Of a stretch of DNA of 12,366 nucleotides, positions 1 to 6,164 are shown piece by piece (within the stretch, counting starts at the first letter, position 1; each line of letters begins with the position of its first letter). The stretch comes from Arcobacter sp. (GTDB lineage Bacteria; Campylobacterota; Campylobacteria; Campylobacterales; Arcobacteraceae): NCBI GenBank assembly GCA_016744485.1, contig JADGEG010000047.1, positions 1-12,366 of the forward strand, in the 5' to 3' direction. The notes beneath the pieces were generated by a model that worked only from the letters and a program-made list of their open reading frames with translations, was not told where the DNA came from and did not search any database. The position numbers were made by a program, and so were the translations under genes.

Positions 1-505
1 GTATTAAGTCATTATCTAAATCATCTTCTTTCTTATATATTTTAAATTCATATTGTTGTTGTCTAAATAAACTATTCATTTCTAAATCTTGTTCAAAAAA
101 TAATTTCTCTAATATACTTGAATTATTATTAAAACTTTTATTTATTAATTTTAAGATAATTTTATTGACTAAATCAAATAATTTATCAATTAGTTTATAG
201 AATTTTGTGTTATCTTCATTAACTAATAAAATTATATTAGTATATAAACTATTTTGTTCTTTTATCTCTCTTTTCTCAAAAATATATTGTAGAAGAAAAT
301 CTGCTTCCTTATATAAATTAAAAAGCATATTATTTTTTTCTTTTGTTAGACTATCAGAATCTCCATTTAAAAGTGTGAAGAATTCATAAATAGTATGAGC
401 CATATAACTTTTATGAGTAGAGTTTTGCCCAACAAAAAGTGTTAAATTTTTAACTTCAACTTCTGCTTTTTTAATTCTAGCAAGATTTTCTACTCTTAAT
501 TTCAT
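1..505 (-). CDS. AAA/ABC-type ATPase with variant P-loop, N-terminal part (cut by window edge)
   Basis: I do not recognise a named gene. Reading leftward from an ATG at 505-503, the frame is open for 168 codons to the window edge, so the 3' end is missing. The N-terminus has the usual form of SMC/OLD-like single-protein ATPases: a short strand (MKLRVENLARIKKAEVEVK), a hydrophobic strand (LTLFVG), then a P-loop at residues 26-33, GQNSTHKS. The glycine normally before the Lys-Ser pair is His here. Residues 50-168 are charged and helix-rich, consistent with an inserted helical or coiled segment. Walker B and signature motifs would lie outside the window. A Shine-Dalgarno AGGA (512-515) stands 6 nt before the ATG and fixes the start. 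The gene begins 19 nt after the alaC stop with no visible promoter or terminator between, so it is probably co-transcribed. GC is about 20% by hand count. Such ATPases are often accessory or defence genes; the role here is unknown. Confidence 0.75.
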   Translation of the reverse strand, partial: MKLRVENLARIKKAEVEVKNLTLFVGQNSTHKSYMAHTIYEFFTLLNGDSDSLTKEKNNMLFNLYKEADFLLQYIFEKREIKEQNSLYTNIILLVNEDNTKFYKLIDKLFDLVNKIILKLINKSFNNNSSILEKLFFEQDLEMNSLFRQQQYEFKIYKKEDDLDNDLI

Positions 506-524
506 AGTCTTTCCTATTTGTCTT

Positions 525-1733
525 TTATAATGATTTTAAGTATTTTTTTATATTTTTGGCTGCTTGTCTTATTCTTTTTTCATTTTCAATTAAAGCAATT
601 CTTACATATTCATCACCATAATGTCCAAATCCAATACCAGGACTAACTGCTACTTTTGCTTGGGTTATAAGCTGTTTTGAAAATTCCATAGAACCTAAAT
701 ATCTAGCTTTTTTAGGAATTTTTGCCCATATAAACATAGATGCATTTGGTTTATTTATTTTCCAATTAGCATTTTCAAAAGATTCAAGCAAAACATCTCT
801 TCTTGTATTATACTTTTCTATATGTTTTTTTACACAATCTTGTGGACCATCAAGTGCTACAGTAGCTGCTACTTGAATGGGCGTAAACATTCCATAATCA
901 AGCCAAGATTTAATTCTTTTTAATGCCCCAATTAATCTTTCATTTCCAACCATAAAACCAACTCTCCAACCAGCCATATTATATGATTTAGAAAGAGTAA
1001 AACTCTCAACAGCTACATCAATAGCACCCTTAGCTTGAAAAATTGAAGGAGTAACATATCCATCAAAAGTAATATCAGCATAAGCAATATCAGAAATTAT
1101 ATAAAATCGCTCTTTTTTAGCCAAATCAACTAATCTTTGATAAAACAAAGGTGTAACTGTCGCACAAGTAGGATTATGTGGAAAGTTTACAAGTACATAT
1201 TTTACTTTAGGAATTGATTCATTTAAAGTAGTTTGTAATCTTTTAAAAAACAAATCTTCATCAACTCTAAAATCATCACTAAAACCTAATTCAAACTTAT
1301 GAATAGTCGCCCCACTTAGCATAAAAGCATATGAGTGTATTGGATAAGTAGGATCTGGAACAACAGCTACATCACCAGTGTTTACTATTGCTTGAACTAA
1401 GTGTACATAACCTTCTTTTGAACCCATAGTTGCACAAGCATGTTTATTTGGATCTAAAAAATCTACATTATATTTTCTTTTATACCAATTACAAATGGCA
1501 AGTCTTAATTTGTATATTCCAGCACTTGCAGAATAGCCATGATTTTTATCTTTTTGAGCCGTTTGTGTTAATTTATCAATTATATACTGTGGTGCTTTAC
1601 CATCTGGATTTCCCATAGAAAAGTCTATAATATCCTCACCAGCTCTCCTTGCTTTCATTTTGATTTCATTAACCTCAGCAAAAACATAATTAGGTAATCT
1701 TTTCATTCTTTCAAACTCTATTTCTTTAAACAC
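525..1733 (-). CDS. alaC: AlaC-like PLP-dependent aminotransferase (glutamate-pyruvate type)
   Basis: This is a fold-type I, class I/II aminotransferase of 402 residues, close to the E. coli AlaC length of about 412. It resembles AlaC as I recall it along its whole length: IIDFSMGNPDG near residue 40, NPT at 187-189, the cofactor-contacting Asp215 in SDIAYAD, the Schiff-base Lys249 in SFTLSKSYNMAGWR, Arg257 for phosphate, and the substrate carboxylate Arg378 in YVRIALIEN. AlaC makes alanine from pyruvate with glutamate as amino donor in the cytosol. Campylobacterota members are sometimes labelled LL-diaminopimelate aminotransferase, and sequence alone does not exclude that. The start is GTG at 1733-1731, set by a strong AAGGAG 5 nt upstream that lies in the last codons of the preceding periplasmic-protein gene, so the two are probably translationally linked. 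In C. jejuni the homologue (Cj0150c) is followed by hom; here an ATPase gene follows. Confidence 0.92.
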   Translation of the reverse strand: MFKEIEFERMKRLPNYVFAEVNEIKMKARRAGEDIIDFSMGNPDGKAPQYIIDKLTQTAQKDKNHGYSASAGIYKLRLAICNWYKRKYNVDFLDPNKHACATMGSKEGYVHLVQAIVNTGDVAVVPDPTYPIHSYAFMLSGATIHKFELGFSDDFRVDEDLFFKRLQTTLNESIPKVKYVLVNFPHNPTCATVTPLFYQRLVDLAKKERFYIISDIAYADITFDGYVTPSIFQAKGAIDVAVESFTLSKSYNMAGWRVGFMVGNERLIGALKRIKSWLDYGMFTPIQVAATVALDGPQDCVKKHIEKYNTRRDVLLESFENANWKINKPNASMFIWAKIPKKARYLGSMEFSKQLITQAKVAVSPGIGFGHYGDEYVRIALIENEKRIRQAAKNIKKYLKSL

Positions 1734-1735
1734 TT

Positions 1736-2557
1736 CTACTCCTTAACTCTAATACTAAGACCTCTCTTAATATTTGATAAAGTATATATATCATCTATTT
1801 TGATATACTTTGTATCTTCTGGTATTTCAAGGTTTATATTTTTATGTTTTTTATTTTCTTTAACAATATTTAATATTTTTAAATGTTTATCATAAAATAC
1901 AATATATGGAAACCATTGATTACCATATTTAGAAATAATATTCATTTCATATGAATTATCAATTTTTATAAAATAAGGTTTTAATGGTTTTTTTAATTCA
2001 AGCCTCTCACCTACAATCATATGTTTTGCTCTAGGAATAATTGTATTTAATGTATTTATTGTATATACCCATTTAAGAATATTTTCTTTTTTAATATTCA
2101 CAATAACTGCTTTATATTTATAAAGTTCTTTTGCAAATACAAGAGGATCAACAGCTGATTTTGTTTTTAAATATAGAGTCCATTTTAAACCTTTATTCTC
2201 ATCATATGCAAGTTCTTTCGTAAAATAATGATAATAACCAATTGATTTTAATACATCATTTAAGATTTTAAATGATTTTATAGAATCATTTTTACTTATA
2301 AAAGTAAGTTCAAGATTTTTAGGTTTGTTAAAAGCTATTTTTAATAAACCATTATTTTGCAAAGTTGCAATCAGTGCAATATAATTTACATTATCATAGG
2401 TATAAAAAGATTCACTATCCCAAAAGATATGGTTTATTAAACTCTTATTTATTGAATATTCTTTATGTCCAATAAGATCTTTAATTTTTTGATCTATACT
2501 TAAGATATTTGCATTTAAACTAAATATAAATAATAATATAGCTAATATTTTAAACAT
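1736..2557 (-). CDS. Secreted (periplasmic) protein of unknown function
   Basis: I do not recognise a characterised family. The protein has 273 residues and a cleavable-type signal peptide: a Lys at position 3, a hydrophobic stretch over residues 4-14, and a plausible signal peptidase site after SLNA (residue 16). There is no lipobox cysteine and no later membrane segment, so it is probably periplasmic. The mature part is lysine-, asparagine- and tyrosine-rich with alternating beta-like segments (about 59-88, 125-131, 150-170, 215-233), and a C-terminal stretch rich in basic residues. It starts 10 nt after the rlmB stop and ends over the alaC ribosome binding site, so it belongs to the rRNA-methyltransferase train. 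Its position corresponds to two unnamed membrane/periplasmic genes (Cj0152c/Cj0151c) in C. jejuni as I remember the order, which suggests a lineage-conserved gene. GC is low (about 20% in a sampled 60 bp), as expected for weakly constrained protein. Only a weak AAGAAA precedes the ATG. Confidence 0.8.
   Translation of the reverse strand: MFKILAILLFIFSLNANILSIDQKIKDLIGHKEYSINKSLINHIFWDSESFYTYDNVNYIALIATLQNNGLLKIAFNKPKNLELTFISKNDSIKSFKILNDVLKSIGYYHYFTKELAYDENKGLKWTLYLKTKSAVDPLVFAKELYKYKAVIVNIKKENILKWVYTINTLNTIIPRAKHMIVGERLELKKPLKPYFIKIDNSYEMNIISKYGNQWFPYIVFYDKHLKILNIVKENKKHKNINLEIPEDTKYIKIDDIYTLSNIKRGLSIRVKE
1739..1744 (-). promoter_or_regulatory. Ribosome binding site deciding the GTG start of alaC
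   Basis: AAGGAG on the minus strand lies 5 nt upstream of the GTG at 1733-1731 and overlaps the last codons of the upstream gene. No ATG in this frame has comparable spacing, so this site fixes the start. Confidence 0.75.
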
Positions 2558-2567
2558 AAAATATTTC

Positions 2568-3251
2568 TTAGTTTTTTAACTGATGCATTAAAATACCAGC
2601 TGCAACAGATACATTTAATGAATCAAAGTTATTTGACATTTCAATGGACACTATTTTATCTAATTTTTTGATAATCTTATTTGATAAACCTAAATGCTCG
2701 CTTCCTAAATATAAAGCAGTTTTTTTATATATGTTTACAAAATCTTTGACATTATGTCCATTACTAGAGGAACCTATTAAATTAAAATCAATTTGTTTTA
2801 ATTCATTACTAAGGTCTAAGGTATTTGGATATAAACAAAATGGTATATCAAATAATGCTCCACTACTAGTTTTAGCTATTCCTTCATAATTCAATGTTTT
2901 TACATTACTTGCAATTATTCCATCAATACCTAAAGCATATGCACTTCTACAAATTGCACCTATATTACCAACATCTGTTATTCCATCAAGTACAATAATA
3001 AAAATGCTTTGTTTTAAATCTTTAAAAGCAGATGCTTTAAATTCTGTTAATCTTAAGAAAAAACCTTGATGATTTCCACCATGAGCTAAACTTTGTGCTT
3101 TTTGATTGTCAAGTTTGATAATTTTTTTATCAAGTCTTGCAAACTTTGAAAAAAGCTTTTTGTCTAACTCTTTTGATAGTAAAACTTCTTCTATTAAAGT
3201 TGGGTGATTTTCTAGTACATAAAGTACTACTTGTTTTCCATATATAATCAT
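2568..3251 (-). CDS. rlmB: TrmH/SpoU-family rRNA 2'-O-ribose methyltransferase (RlmB-like)
   Basis: This SPOUT-class methyltransferase probably methylates the 2'-OH of a 23S rRNA guanosine (G2251 in E. coli) using S-adenosylmethionine. Residues 1-70 form the small L30e-like RNA-binding domain, beginning with the typical IIYGKQVVLYVLE. The trefoil-knot catalytic domain follows with all three family motifs: motif 1 DVGNIGAICRSA (93-104), with the RNA-contacting Asn96 and catalytic Arg102; motif 2 LGSEHLGLS (182-190); and motif 3 SLNVSVAAG (211-219). The residue after the motif-1 Asp is Val where most homologues have Pro. At 227 residues it is slightly shorter than E. coli RlmB (243). Its ATG overlaps the rsmI stop by 4 nt (ATGA), a classic coupled junction. 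Other TrmH-family targets (tRNA G18, other 23S positions) cannot be ruled out, but the rsmI-rlmB pairing matches C. jejuni Cj0154c-Cj0153c. Confidence 0.9.
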   Translation of the reverse strand: MIIYGKQVVLYVLENHPTLIEEVLLSKELDKKLFSKFARLDKKIIKLDNQKAQSLAHGGNHQGFFLRLTEFKASAFKDLKQSIFIIVLDGITDVGNIGAICRSAYALGIDGIIASNVKTLNYEGIAKTSSGALFDIPFCLYPNTLDLSNELKQIDFNLIGSSSNGHNVKDFVNIYKKTALYLGSEHLGLSNKIIKKLDKIVSIEMSNNFDSLNVSVAAGILMHQLKN

Positions 3252-4069
3252 AATTTTAGTTTATCTAAAATATCTTGATAAACATCTTTTGTCTTTAAAC
3301 CCTGCATTTTTGCTAGTAATTTAGCTTTTATTTTAGGAGCTATATCTAAACTATTAACATCATCTATACTTATAGGAAATCCTAATGTTTCATATGATTG
3401 AACTATTATTACCCACTCCCCTCTTATATTTTCATTTTTAAGTGTATTAAAAACATTAACAGCTTTGTCTTTATATGTTTTTTGAAATTTTTTGCTTATT
3501 TCTTTAACTAAAAATATAATTCTATTTGGATCTATATTTGATATTTCTTCTAATGTTTTTAAAAGTCTATGTGGTGATTCATAAAATATAGTTAATGTAA
3601 AGCTTTGCATTACAGTATTTAACTGAGAAATTCTAGATTTTCCTTTATGGTCTAAAAAACCAAAAAAAGTAAACTGTGTATTGTTAAAACCACTCATAGC
3701 AAAAGCAGTTAAGGCCGCATTTGCTCCTGGAATAACATCATAAGGTATGTCATTTTCTATAGCAAATTGTATTAAAGAAGATCCTGGATCTGAAACACAA
3801 GGCATTCCAGCATCACATACATAAACAACATTTTTATCAAAATCATCGAAAGATAACTTGGATAAAACATCTTTTTCATTATGAGAATGAAAAGATTTAA
3901 ACTCACAACAAGAAAATTTTAGATTATTTTTTTCTTCTAATAAATGAAGAAGTCTTTTAGTAACTCTAGTATCTTCACAAAAGATTAGTTGCGCCTCCAA
4001 TAAAGCTTTTAAAGAACGACTAGAAATATCGTCTAAATTACCTATTGGAGTTGGAACTAAAATTAACAC
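3248..4069 (-). CDS. rsmI: 16S rRNA (cytidine1402-2'-O)-methyltransferase RsmI
   Basis: RsmI adds the 2'-O-methyl of m4Cm1402 in the decoding centre of the 30S subunit; the base methyl is added by RsmH. The protein has 273 residues (E. coli 286) and the tetrapyrrole-methylase fold. Visible motifs are LVPTPIGNLDDIS at the N-terminus, FCEDTRVTKRLL (30-41), CDAGMPCVSDPG (85-96, the SAM-binding loop), VIPGANAALTAFAMSG (112-127), FFGFLDHKG (135-143) and FYESPHRLL (162-170). A short C-terminal helical domain (about 240-273) replaces the longer tail of other bacteria. The start is GTG at 4069-4067, 17 nt beyond the rpmE stop; an AAGG 9 nt upstream is the likely ribosome binding site and sits in a small inverted repeat. 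Read-through from rpmE is the likely source of transcript, and the weak start may lower output relative to L31. Confidence 0.95.
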   Translation of the reverse strand: MLILVPTPIGNLDDISSRSLKALLEAQLIFCEDTRVTKRLLHLLEEKNNLKFSCCEFKSFHSHNEKDVLSKLSFDDFDKNVVYVCDAGMPCVSDPGSSLIQFAIENDIPYDVIPGANAALTAFAMSGFNNTQFTFFGFLDHKGKSRISQLNTVMQSFTLTIFYESPHRLLKTLEEISNIDPNRIIFLVKEISKKFQKTYKDKAVNVFNTLKNENIRGEWVIIVQSYETLGFPISIDDVNSLDIAPKIKAKLLAKMQGLKTKDVYQDILDKLKL

Positions 4070-4074
4070 AATTT

Positions 4075-4088
4075 AAGACCTTAGTCTT
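4075..4088 (-). other. Short inverted repeat between rpmE and rsmI covering the rsmI ribosome binding site
   Basis: AAGAC (4075-4079) and GTCTT (4084-4088) can form a 5-bp stem with a CTTA loop (TAAG on the transcript). The minus-strand AAGG used by rsmI (4079-4082) lies in the loop and one stem base, and the rpmE stop overlaps the other arm. It is too short and has no T-run, so it is not a terminator. A modest effect on rsmI initiation is possible. Confidence 0.35.
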
Positions 4089-4290
4089 ATTTTTTCATAT
4101 TATATTTAGCTTTAAATTTCTCTACTCTACCAGCAGCATCAACAATTTTTTGCTCACCTGTAAAAAATGGATGACAAGCATTACAAATATCAAGCCTCAT
4201 AGTCTCAACTGTTGTTCTTGTCTGAAAAGCATTACCACAAGCGCAAGTAACAGAACACTCTTTATAGTCTGGATGAATATCTTTTTTCAC
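4087..4290 (-). CDS. rpmE: Large-subunit ribosomal protein bL31 (zinc-binding type)
   Basis: The 67-residue protein matches bL31 throughout: MKKDIHPDY at the N-terminus, CACGN (16-20), CNACHPFFTG (36-45) and a C-terminal GRVEKFKAKYN. Cys16, Cys18, Cys36 and Cys39 correspond to the four zinc ligands of the C+ (RpmE1) form, not the zinc-free RpmE2 form, so expression may depend on zinc supply. It sits at the 50S central protuberance and helps form an inter-subunit bridge. The start codon is GTG at 4290-4288, fixed by GAAGGA (4298-4303) 7 nt upstream and by the invariant MKKDIHP. It lies between miaA and rsmI in the same direction. A -10 box over the miaA stop codon suggests its own promoter with a leader of about 70 nt. 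Confidence 0.97.
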   Translation of the reverse strand: MKKDIHPDYKECSVTCACGNAFQTRTTVETMRLDICNACHPFFTGEQKIVDAAGRVEKFKAKYNMKK

Positions 4291-4297
4291 TTTTTAT

Positions 4298-4303
4298 TCC
4301 TTC
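4298..4303 (-). promoter_or_regulatory. Ribosome binding site deciding the GTG start of rpmE
   Basis: GAAGGA on the minus strand with 7 nt spacing to the GTG at 4290-4288. The conserved MKKDIHP N-terminus confirms this non-ATG start. Confidence 0.8.
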
Positions 4304-4323
4304 TTTATAATAAATGCTTAATA

Positions 4324-4348
4324 AAAGGTCAAATCCATCTTGCCCTTT
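4324..4348 (-). promoter_or_regulatory. Possible hairpin in the rpmE leader
   Basis: On the transcript AAAGG-G-CAA pairs with TTG-A-CCTTT around a 7-nt loop: 8 pairs interrupted by one G/A mismatch. It lies between the predicted promoter over the miaA stop and the rpmE ribosome binding site, and no U-run follows it. It could be a leader element controlling L31 synthesis, or chance; structure alone does not decide. Confidence 0.3.
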
Positions 4349-4370
4349 AAAAAACTCTTTTGAACTTGGG

Positions 4371-4376
4371 ATTATA
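4371..4376 (-). promoter_or_regulatory. Candidate -10 box for rpmE, overlapping the miaA stop codon
   Basis: The minus strand reads TTTAAGATATAATCCC here, with a perfect TATAAT. No convincing -35 box is seen, which is usual for housekeeping promoters in Campylobacterota. Transcription would start near 4363-4364 and give rpmE a leader of about 70 nt. Confidence 0.45.
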
Positions 4377-5259
4377 TCTTAAAGTACTTAAGTATATCTG
4401 AACTTAGTTTATTTATAGTATTGGATATTTTATTTTCTGTAATTTGTGACTTATTAAAAGTGTTTTGTCTTTTTGCTAATTTTAAAGTATTAGAAGATAT
4501 TTTATTTTCTAATTCATCTTTTGTTATTCTTCCATCAAGATATTCCAAGCTTTCAATAATTCCAATTGAACTCATACAATTAATCTTTCTATCATATTTT
4601 TTTTCTAAAAATATAACTTCATCAATCAAACCATCACTTAACATTTGTTTTGTTCTTAATTTAATTCTTGTTGTTAACTCTTCTTTGTCTATTAAAATTT
4701 CAAATATATTCAGATTTTCAATTATTGCTTTTTTAGGGTGAAGTTTAAAATACTGAGATGGTATTAATGTACTTGTTTTATATATGCTGTAGGCTTTACT
4801 TATTCTATATTTGTCATTTTTTTGTATTTTATTCATATATTTTTCATCTAAAGAATATAAAAGTTCATAAGCTTGCATATAAGATATATCCATATTAATA
4901 TTTTTAACATTTTGATTTATACTAGATGAAATACCATCAATTAATGCTTTTAAATAAAAACCTGTTCCTCCTACAATAATAATATTTTTTTTATTTTTTA
5001 AAGCAAATTGTTTTGTTTTTTCATATATTTTTATAAATTTCACAACATCAAAATGTTCATTTGGATATATTTCATCAATACCAAAATGAATAATACCTTG
5101 CATTTCTTTTTTTGTAGGTTTTGCACTTACGATATTAATTTCTTTATATAAACATAAAGAATCAAGTGATAATATTATTGAGTTTGTTTGCTTTGCTATT
5201 TTAATAGCTAAGGCAGTTTTGCCTGATGCTGTTGTTCCAATTAGTGCTATTTCTTTCAT
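4372..5259 (-). CDS. miaA: tRNA dimethylallyltransferase MiaA
   Basis: MiaA transfers dimethylallyl from DMAPP to N6 of A37 in tRNAs reading UNN codons (i6A, the precursor of ms2i6A). With the ATG at 5259 the protein has 295 residues (E. coli 316). Motifs: P-loop GTTASGKT (8-15), SLDSLCLYKEINIVSAKPT (31-49, containing the catalytic-site Asp33), GGTGFYLKAL (97-106), and LAKRQNTF (261-268, matching the tRNA-contacting AKRQxTW/F). An in-frame TTG at 5286 would add nine residues before the P-loop strand, but homologues begin directly with that strand and no Shine-Dalgarno precedes either codon. The ATG follows a TATAAT by 6 nt, so a leaderless transcript is possible. The gene lies 53 nt after speB; its stop overlaps the predicted rpmE promoter. 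The anticodon-binding central region is divergent, which I take as ordinary for this lineage. Confidence 0.93.
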   Translation of the reverse strand: MKEIALIGTTASGKTALAIKIAKQTNSIILSLDSLCLYKEINIVSAKPTKKEMQGIIHFGIDEIYPNEHFDVVKFIKIYEKTKQFALKNKKNIIIVGGTGFYLKALIDGISSSINQNVKNINMDISYMQAYELLYSLDEKYMNKIQKNDKYRISKAYSIYKTSTLIPSQYFKLHPKKAIIENLNIFEILIDKEELTTRIKLRTKQMLSDGLIDEVIFLEKKYDRKINCMSSIGIIESLEYLDGRITKDELENKISSNTLKLAKRQNTFNKSQITENKISNTINKLSSDILKYFKI

Positions 5260-5265
5260 AAAATA

Positions 5266-5271
5266 ATTATA
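5266..5271 (-). promoter_or_regulatory. Candidate -10 box placing transcription start at the miaA ATG
   Basis: The minus strand reads TTAGATATAATTATTTTATG. TATAAT ends 6 nt before the ATG at 5259, so initiation 7 nt downstream would begin exactly at the start codon. The surrounding AGATATAAT is identical to that of the rpmE candidate. No clear -35 box and no Shine-Dalgarno are present. Confidence 0.4.
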
Positions 5272-5312
5272 TCTAATATTAAGCAATAAAACTTATTTTA
5301 AAAATACTTTAT

Positions 5313-6164
5313 TTAATCAATCACAGCTAAAACTAATTCTCTTAAAGTTTTACATGCAACTGCTGTTGACACACCTGAACTATCATATTTTGGTGATAGC
5401 TCCACTATATCTATACCTACAACATTTTGTAAATTTTTTAGTGTTTGTATTATTTCTAACATTTGATGAAAATTTATACCACCTGGTTCTGGTGTACCAG
5501 TTCCAGGAAAAACACTAGGATCAAAAACATCTAGATCTATGCTTATATAAACGGGTTCATTCTTTAATCTTTTTACACATTTTTCCAATGTTTTATATGT
5601 AAATTTTTCAAGATATGTATGTTCTTTTGCCCAAATAAATTCTTCTTTTAATCCACTTCTTATACAAAATTGATTTAATTTTTTATCTCCTAAGATATCG
5701 TGTACTCTTCTCATAACTGTTGCATGAGAAAAATGTTCATTTAAATAATGTTCCCTTAAATCTGTATGTGCATCAAAATGTATTAAATTTAAATTTTTAT
5801 ACTTTTTTGCTAAAGATTTAATAGAAGCATAAGATATCAAATGCTCACCTCCTAACATAATAGGTATCTTATTTGCTTTTATTATATCATCAACCATGCT
5901 TTCAATAATGCTTAATGTACCCATCTTATCACCAAAAGGCAGTTCTAAATTTCCATAATCAAAAAGTTTTAAATCTTCTAAATCTTTATCCAAATAAGGA
6001 CTATATGTTTCAATAGCCCATGAATCTTCCCTTATTGCCATAGGAGCAAATCTAGCTCCTGGTTTAAATGAAGTAGTACCATCAAATGGAGCTCCAAATA
6101 AAACTGCATTTGATTCTTTAAATTCATTATTAAAGCCAATAAAACAATTATTTTGAGTTTTCAT
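5313..6164 (-). CDS. speB: Agmatinase/arginase-family ureohydrolase (SpeB-like)
   Basis: The 283-residue enzyme (E. coli agmatinase about 306) has the complete binuclear manganese site of ureohydrolases: His108 in GGEH, Asp131/His133/Asp135 in DAHTD, and Asp210/Asp212 in SIDLDVFDPS. Other family hallmarks are GAPFDGTTSFKPGARFAP (24-41), GTGTPEPGG (221-229) and the late DIVELSP (252-258). The likely reaction is agmatine to putrescine plus urea in the cytosol, supporting polyamine synthesis; related ureohydrolases act on other guanidino or formimino substrates, so the substrate is inferred. The ATG at 6164 abuts the rodA stop with no gap (TAA then ATG) and uses AAGGA 8 nt upstream inside the rodA 3' end, so it is probably co-translated with rodA. 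I do not recall a speB at this place in C. jejuni, so the position looks specific to the Arcobacter side. Confidence 0.87.
   Translation of the reverse strand: MKTQNNCFIGFNNEFKESNAVLFGAPFDGTTSFKPGARFAPMAIREDSWAIETYSPYLDKDLEDLKLFDYGNLELPFGDKMGTLSIIESMVDDIIKANKIPIMLGGEHLISYASIKSLAKKYKNLNLIHFDAHTDLREHYLNEHFSHATVMRRVHDILGDKKLNQFCIRSGLKEEFIWAKEHTYLEKFTYKTLEKCVKRLKNEPVYISIDLDVFDPSVFPGTGTPEPGGINFHQMLEIIQTLKNLQNVVGIDIVELSPKYDSSGVSTAVACKTLRELVLAVID

Noticed and set aside
207..389. Plus-strand open frame of 60 codons at the left end
   Set aside because: The minus-strand frame over the same bases is longer, starts with a good ribosome binding site and carries a P-loop.
2644..2889. Plus-strand open frame of 81 codons opposite rlmB
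   Set aside because: Overlaps the conserved RlmB motifs on the other strand and lacks a ribosome binding site.
4307..4329. Promoter-like TTGACC with TATAAA 17 nt later, before rpmE
   Set aside because: The -10 would overlap the rpmE ribosome binding region and initiation would fall inside the Shine-Dalgarno, leaving no usable leader; the TATAAT at 4371-4376 is a better candidate.
4045..4350. Plus-strand open frame of 101 codons opposite rpmE
   Set aside because: It lies antisense to rpmE, whose protein is unmistakable, and has no ribosome binding site or recognisable motif.
4421..4741. Plus-strand open frame of 106 codons opposite miaA
   Set aside because: Antisense to a clear MiaA coding region; its hydrophobic content is what AT-rich reverse complements give.
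5287..5300. TAAAA-CTTA-TTTTA inverted repeat after speB as a terminator
   Set aside because: The stem is 5 pairs of A and T only, with no adequate U-run; such repeats are expected by chance at this base composition.
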